64,000 nucleotides of DNA from G963663775 sp963664255 (GTDB taxonomy: Bacteria; Bacillota; Clostridia; Oscillospirales; Butyricicoccaceae). The translations under genes and the position numbers were made by a program. The notes beneath the pieces were generated by a model that worked only from the letters and a program-made list of their open reading frames with translations, did not search any database and had not been told where the DNA came from. Location of the stretch: NCBI GenBank assembly GCA_963664255.1, contig OY760938.1, positions 2,294,001 through 2,358,000 of the forward strand. The letters are read 5' to 3'. This document shows positions 60,789 through 64,000 of this stretch, one piece after another; the stretch's first letter is position 1; every line of letters starts with the position of its first letter.

Positions 60789-62152
60789 GAGACTATAAAT
60801 AATTTTGTGTTTCTGGTTTTAAAGATGCTCGTAAGCGGTAAGGATAGAAATAGATCTAAAACTTACTGCAAAGGAGCATTTTATATGTCTATGATACCAA
60901 AAGAAGTGGTCAAACAACTCATTCGAGAAGCTAACCCTAACAGTACCACCGAAGTGCTGGATTTGTTACGGGAAATGTTTAAGGAAGTGCTGCAGGGTGC
61001 GATGGAAGCAGAACTGGAAGAACAACTCGGCTATGCCAAAAGCGATGTGTCTGCCAAGCAGACAGAGAACCACCGCAACGGCTATTCCAAGAAGACGGTG
61101 AAGTCCCAACTAGGTCCCGTAGAGCTTTCGATCCCTCGGGATCGAAACGGTGAATATGAGCCGAAAATCATTACAAAGCACGAACGAAATATCACAGGTT
61201 TAGAAGAAAAAGTTTTGGGGCTATATGCTGCTGGGATGTCTACTCGTGATATTCATGATCAGATTCAGGAGTTGTACGGCGTGGAGGTGTCCGCAGAGCT
61301 TGTCAGCCGTATTACGGACAAAGTGCTGCCACTCGTGACAGAGTGGCAGTCCAGACCGTTGGATGAGGTATATCCGTTTGTTTTTATGGATGCGATTCAC
61401 TACAAGGTGCGTGAAGACAAAACAGTTGTCAGTAAGGCAGCTTACGTGGTTTTAGGCATGAATTTAGACGGATACAAAGAGATTTTGGGCATTTATGTCG
61501 GCGCAAATGAATCCAGCAAGTTCTGGCTGTCAGTTCTGAATGAACTGAAAAACCGTGGTGTGAAAACGGTTTGTATGTTCTGTGTAGACGGACTAACTGG
61601 ATTCAAAGAAGCGATTGGTGCGGCATTCCCAAAGGCACAGATTCAGCGTTGTATTGTGCATCAAATTCGTTCTTCCACACGATATGTCAGCTATAAAGAC
61701 ATCAAAGAATTCGTACAAGACCTGAAAACCGTTTATGGTGCTGTATCAGAAGAGCTTGCGCTGGATAACCTAATGACGATGAAAGACAAATGGGGTGCTA
61801 AATACCCAAGCTCGATTCGTAGTTGGGAAAATAATTGGGACTGTCTAAGTACTTTCTTCGACTACCCTCCAGAGGTGCGAAAAATTATCTATACCACCAA
61901 CTGCATCGAAGGACTGCACCGCCAATTTTGCAAGGTTACCAAGACAAAAGCAGTATTTCCCAACGACCAAAGTTTGCTGAAAATGTTGTGGCTCGCACAG
62001 GACAAAATCCAGAAAAAATGGACACAACGTCAGCGCAGCTGGGATTTGGTGCTGGCACAGCTGCAGCTGCTGTTCGCGGAACAACTTGCCAGCTAAACCC
62101 TCGTTTTATTTCTTGCCACTCGGAGCAGAAACACAAAATTCAGGACAGTCTC
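60789..62152 (+). mobile_element. IS256-family element
   Basis: Imperfect terminal inverted repeats, left 60789-60815 and right 62126-62152, agree in GAGACT and in ATTTTGTGTTTCTG. The length of 1364 bases is normal for IS256. Flanking 8-base sequences differ, so no target duplication is seen. At the right end it cuts a relaxase gene. The stretch 60526-60788 between the IS110 end and this element holds no supported gene. Confidence 0.8.
60885..62096 (+). CDS. IS256-family transposase
   Basis: 403 residues. The N-terminal EMFKEVLQGAMEAELEEQLGY, the catalytic FMDAIHYKV, the second Asp in FCVDGLTGFKEAI and the C-terminal YTTNCIEGLHRQFCK (Glu) make a complete mutator-type DDE enzyme. AAAGGAG 8 bases before ATG 60885 fixes the start. 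The fragment at 30065-30455 comes from a near-identical copy. Confidence 0.94.
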   Translation: MSMIPKEVVKQLIREANPNSTTEVLDLLREMFKEVLQGAMEAELEEQLGYAKSDVSAKQTENHRNGYSKKTVKSQLGPVELSIPRDRNGEYEPKIITKHERNITGLEEKVLGLYAAGMSTRDIHDQIQELYGVEVSAELVSRITDKVLPLVTEWQSRPLDEVYPFVFMDAIHYKVREDKTVVSKAAYVVLGMNLDGYKEILGIYVGANESSKFWLSVLNELKNRGVKTVCMFCVDGLTGFKEAIGAAFPKAQIQRCIVHQIRSSTRYVSYKDIKEFVQDLKTVYGAVSEELALDNLMTMKDKWGAKYPSSIRSWENNWDCLSTFFDYPPEVRKIIYTTNCIEGLHRQFCKVTKTKAVFPNDQSLLKMLWLAQDKIQKKWTQRQRSWDLVLAQLQLLFAEQLAS

Positions 62153-62307
62153 GAATCAGCTGTTCGGCTATCGCATTCGTAACCAGTGATGAGTCTGCCA
62201 CGATCCGTTTTCTCTGGGTTTTTTACATAGTCGAGAATGTCGCTGATAGCTGTGCTGACATTCCGCCCCTTGCCGATGTGTAAGGGCATTAAGCGTGTGG
62301 TTGCCAT
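62153..62307 (-). pseudogene. ICE-type relaxase, N-terminal 50 codons
   Basis: From ATG 62307 on the minus strand, TTRLMPLHIGKGRNVSTAIS and RGRLITGYECDSRTAD match the start of the Tn1549-like conjugative relaxase. The rest is cut off by the IS256 element. GGGAGAC before the ATG. It shows that a conjugative element once occupied this region. Confidence 0.82.
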
Positions 62308-62332
62308 AATATTGTCTCCCTTCTTGAACAAG

Positions 62333-62369
62333 AAAAAGCGCAGGAGTATCATAACTCCTGCGCCTTTTT
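62333..62369. terminator. Bidirectional terminator
   Basis: AAAAAGCGCAGGAG / CTCCTGCGCCTTTTT with an 8-base loop, between the TetR gene end and the relaxase start. It closes the minus-strand TetR gene. Confidence 0.85.
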
Positions 62370-62423
62370 CAGTTCACTCACTATAGTTTTAGTCTGTGGA
62401 TCACCTGCAGGCAACCCGCTTTC

Positions 62424-63035
62424 TTAGGATAGCAAAATTGCTTCTTGGTGGAATTGCTCCATTCCCTTTGGCGTTAAATTTGGGTATATCACGTTCCAAA
62501 TGATCTTTAAAAGCTCGTCATATTGGGAATCATGATTCGGCATACCTGAATGTCTCCATGACAGGATAATCAGTACAATGCCTTCTGCCAAATACCGGCT
62601 AGATTCTTTTCCGGGCAAAGCTTTGAAGATTTCTTCTGTTTCAAAGTTTCGAATTACAGCACTATAGAATGAAATCAGTTTTTCACGAACTGAAAATTGG
62701 CGGTCTGCAGTGTCCGCTGTATCGGGTTGATATTTCCGCAATTCGACCATATTAGAAAAATAGAAAGCATATTGCTTTTGAAACCCTATCATTTCAGTCA
62801 ATTGCTCATGCAAGCCATGAATGCTGAGTTTGGGCTGCATTTGCACAGAACGAAAGTCCTGATAAATCAAATCCCCCACAGCACTCATCAGATCAGCTTT
62901 CTTGGGGAAATGGTAGGTGATATTGCCGACGCTTTTATGCATCGCATTTGCAATATCGCGCATGGTTATTGATGCGTAGCCGAACTGATTAAACAGTTCA
63001 ATCGCTTTTCTTAAAATCTCATCCTTCGCAGTCAT
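62424..63035 (-). CDS. TetR/AcrR-family regulator
   Basis: 203 residues. The N-terminal HTH reads ILRKAIELFNQFGYASITMRDIANAM followed by VGNITYHFPKKADLM, the standard TetR pattern. The C-terminal ligand domain is variable. Divergent from the flavoprotein gene with 130 bases between and overlapping promoters around a palindrome, so it probably represses both itself and the flavoprotein gene. Its ligand is unknown. Confidence 0.9.
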   Translation of the reverse strand: MTAKDEILRKAIELFNQFGYASITMRDIANAMHKSVGNITYHFPKKADLMSAVGDLIYQDFRSVQMQPKLSIHGLHEQLTEMIGFQKQYAFYFSNMVELRKYQPDTADTADRQFSVREKLISFYSAVIRNFETEEIFKALPGKESSRYLAEGIVLIILSWRHSGMPNHDSQYDELLKIIWNVIYPNLTPKGMEQFHQEAILLS

Positions 63036-63062
63036 TCTGCACCTCCCACCTGTGTTAACTTT

Positions 63063-63091
63063 ATCATACCATATTTGACATTCTAGTACAA
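63063..63091 (-). promoter_or_regulatory. tetR-type gene promoter
   Basis: On the minus strand TTGTAC (63091-63086), a 17-base spacer and TATGAT (63068-63063). It overlaps the divergent promoter. Confidence 0.6.
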
Positions 63092-63103
63092 GTGTGCTAA
63101 AAT
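63075..63103 (+). promoter_or_regulatory. Flavoprotein gene promoter with palindromic operator
   Basis: TTGACA (63075-63080), a 17-base spacer and TAAAAT (63098-63103). The spacer and -10 hold TAGTACAAGTGTGCTA (63084-63099), a 16-base palindrome with one mismatched pair, the likely TetR-type operator. Confidence 0.65.
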
Positions 63104-63165
63104 TGAATTAGGACGAATGTACTAATAATTTTGCCATTGATGATGCATGGAGGAGGCACAATAGA

Positions 63166-63954
63166 ATGAAAATCTTAGCAATCAATTCTAGCTTTAGAGG
63201 TCCAAAAGGGATGTCTGCATTGCTAATTGACAAATTATTCGAAGGCGCAACGGAAAATGGGGCTGAGTGCGAAGCGATACATCTTGCAGAACTCCAAATT
63301 AATCACTGCATTGATTGTCAGTTGTGCCAAACGCCGGAGCACCTGCTGAAATGCACATTTGACGAAAAGGATGATGCAAGTTTTGTCTTTCGCAAAATGC
63401 GGGAAGCTGATTTGATTATTTTTGCAACACCTGTTTACGTACTTGGGATGTCCAGTTTATTGAAAACGCTTTTTGAGCGGTTTTATAGTACTGCTAAAGT
63501 AGGGGAATTTCATTTCACCAAAAGCGGAATGTTTTTTCACCATGGCGATGAATTGCTGGCGCAAAAGCCTTTTGTACCGCTAGTTGTTTACGACAATCTC
63601 GAAACAGAAATGCCAAAGAACATCATTTCCTACTTTAAAACATATTCCAAATTTTCAGATGCTGAAATGGTCGGCACGCTGATTCGAAAATCTGCCGGCA
63701 TGTTGGGCGTTTCCGCGTCTTCGAAAAACAAAAGTGCCATCGCAGATAGCATCTTGCAGGCGTACATCCAGGCGGGAAGAGAGCTGGCCACCCAGAAAAA
63801 GATCTGTAAGTCCACTGAGAAACAAGCTAACCAGCCTATTGTAAGACTACCGTTCTTTGTAAAACCGATGCTCAAGCTGGGGATCGGCAAGGAGCAGATT
63901 GAAAAAGGGCATGCCAGGATGATGCAAGCCGCCATGAAAAGAAACCAGACCTGA
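63166..63954 (+). CDS. Flavodoxin-fold iron-sulphur flavoprotein-like NAD(P)H:FMN oxidoreductase
   Basis: 262 residues. MKILAINSSFRGPKGMSALL is the FMN phosphate loop, and NHCIDCQLCQ...LLKC has the compact Cys spacing of iron-sulphur flavoproteins (CxxCxxC...C). ATPVYVLGMSSLLKTLFERFY is the flavin-binding loop. The C-terminal 80 residues are an extension. RBS GGAGGAGG. Divergent from the TetR gene that likely controls it, so a role in drug, quinone or redox stress is plausible. After the stop, 63955-64000 holds nothing recognisable. Confidence 0.85.
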   Translation: MKILAINSSFRGPKGMSALLIDKLFEGATENGAECEAIHLAELQINHCIDCQLCQTPEHLLKCTFDEKDDASFVFRKMREADLIIFATPVYVLGMSSLLKTLFERFYSTAKVGEFHFTKSGMFFHHGDELLAQKPFVPLVVYDNLETEMPKNIISYFKTYSKFSDAEMVGTLIRKSAGMLGVSASSKNKSAIADSILQAYIQAGRELATQKKICKSTEKQANQPIVRLPFFVKPMLKLGIGKEQIEKGHARMMQAAMKRNQT

Positions 63955-64000
63955 CAGTGCCCGGAAACAACAAAGGGAAATGCGAATATTTACCTTATCC

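Noticed and set aside
60781..62160. Target-site duplication of IS256
   Set aside because: The 8-9 bases next to the two inverted repeats differ.

Overview
The window looks like the chromosome of an anaerobic, spore-forming, butyrate-producing gut Firmicute. The evidence is sporulation genes (yunB, spoIIR, a spoIIM-like gene, pdaA), [FeFe]-hydrogenase maturases (hydE, hydG), a CIRCE-controlled groESL operon and a butyryl-CoA:acetate CoA-transferase. The gene set fits a Butyricicoccus/Agathobaculum-like member of the Oscillospirales, but that placement is inference. The backbone (about 1-42.8 kb) is moderately GC-rich. The stretch from about 43 to 62.4 kb is visibly more AT-rich and full of broken genes.

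Layout, left half. 1-4.5 kb is an arginine operon (argC end, argJ, argB, argD, argF). 4.5-5.8 kb has a low-molecular-weight phosphatase and yunB. 6-8.8 kb has a TM1266-type regulator, hydE and hydG, without hydF. 9-11 kb is groES-groEL. At 11.17-11.48 kb there is an exact 100-base-period tandem repeat with structure-conserving hairpins. 11.5-16 kb has a PHP phosphoesterase, ispE, spoIIR, a DUF4330 gene and an O-antigen-ligase-like gene. 16-28 kb carries envelope, sporulation and signalling genes: two unrecognised proteins, a deacetylase-like protein with a degenerate active site, a bactofilin, an EAL-HDOD protein, a YdjM-type protein, pdaA and a class A PBP. 28.5 kb is the butyrate CoA-transferase, followed by a dinB fragment joined to an IS256 fragment.

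30.8-42.8 kb is the most interesting chromosomal locus. It has an APC permease, a divergent HTH regulator with repeated TTGACA/TGTCAA half-sites, and then a ten-gene run: a glutamine-synthetase-like gamma-glutamyl ligase, three split glutamate-synthase-like subunits (class II amidotransferase, GXGXG, FMN domain), a [2Fe-2S] protein, an FAD/NAD oxidoreductase fused to ferredoxin clusters, a BFD-like [2Fe-2S] protein, a DAO-family oxidase and a RidA-family protein, plus a gamma-glutamylcyclotransferase-like gene. The first four match the architecture of the N-methylglutamate pathway (gmaS-mgsABC). The next four resemble split opine-oxidase/cyanide-synthase-type dehydrogenases. I infer a pathway that captures an amine on glutamate and then oxidises the N-substituted amino acid.

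43-62.4 kb is a decayed mobile region. It contains an IS5-type remnant, a stop-interrupted CDP-alcohol phosphatidyltransferase, a staygreen homologue, a superoxide dismutase, a DUF4160/DUF2442 pair, a tRNA-Pro 3'-end-like attachment fragment, a truncated and a complete IS110 element, an intact IS1182 element with a 25-base target duplication of a palindrome, an omegaRNA-like IS200/IS605 end, a large HEPN-motif protein, many small accessory genes, an intact IS256 element and a truncated ICE-type relaxase. 62.4-64 kb returns to a divergent TetR regulator/flavoprotein pair with overlapping promoters and a palindromic operator.
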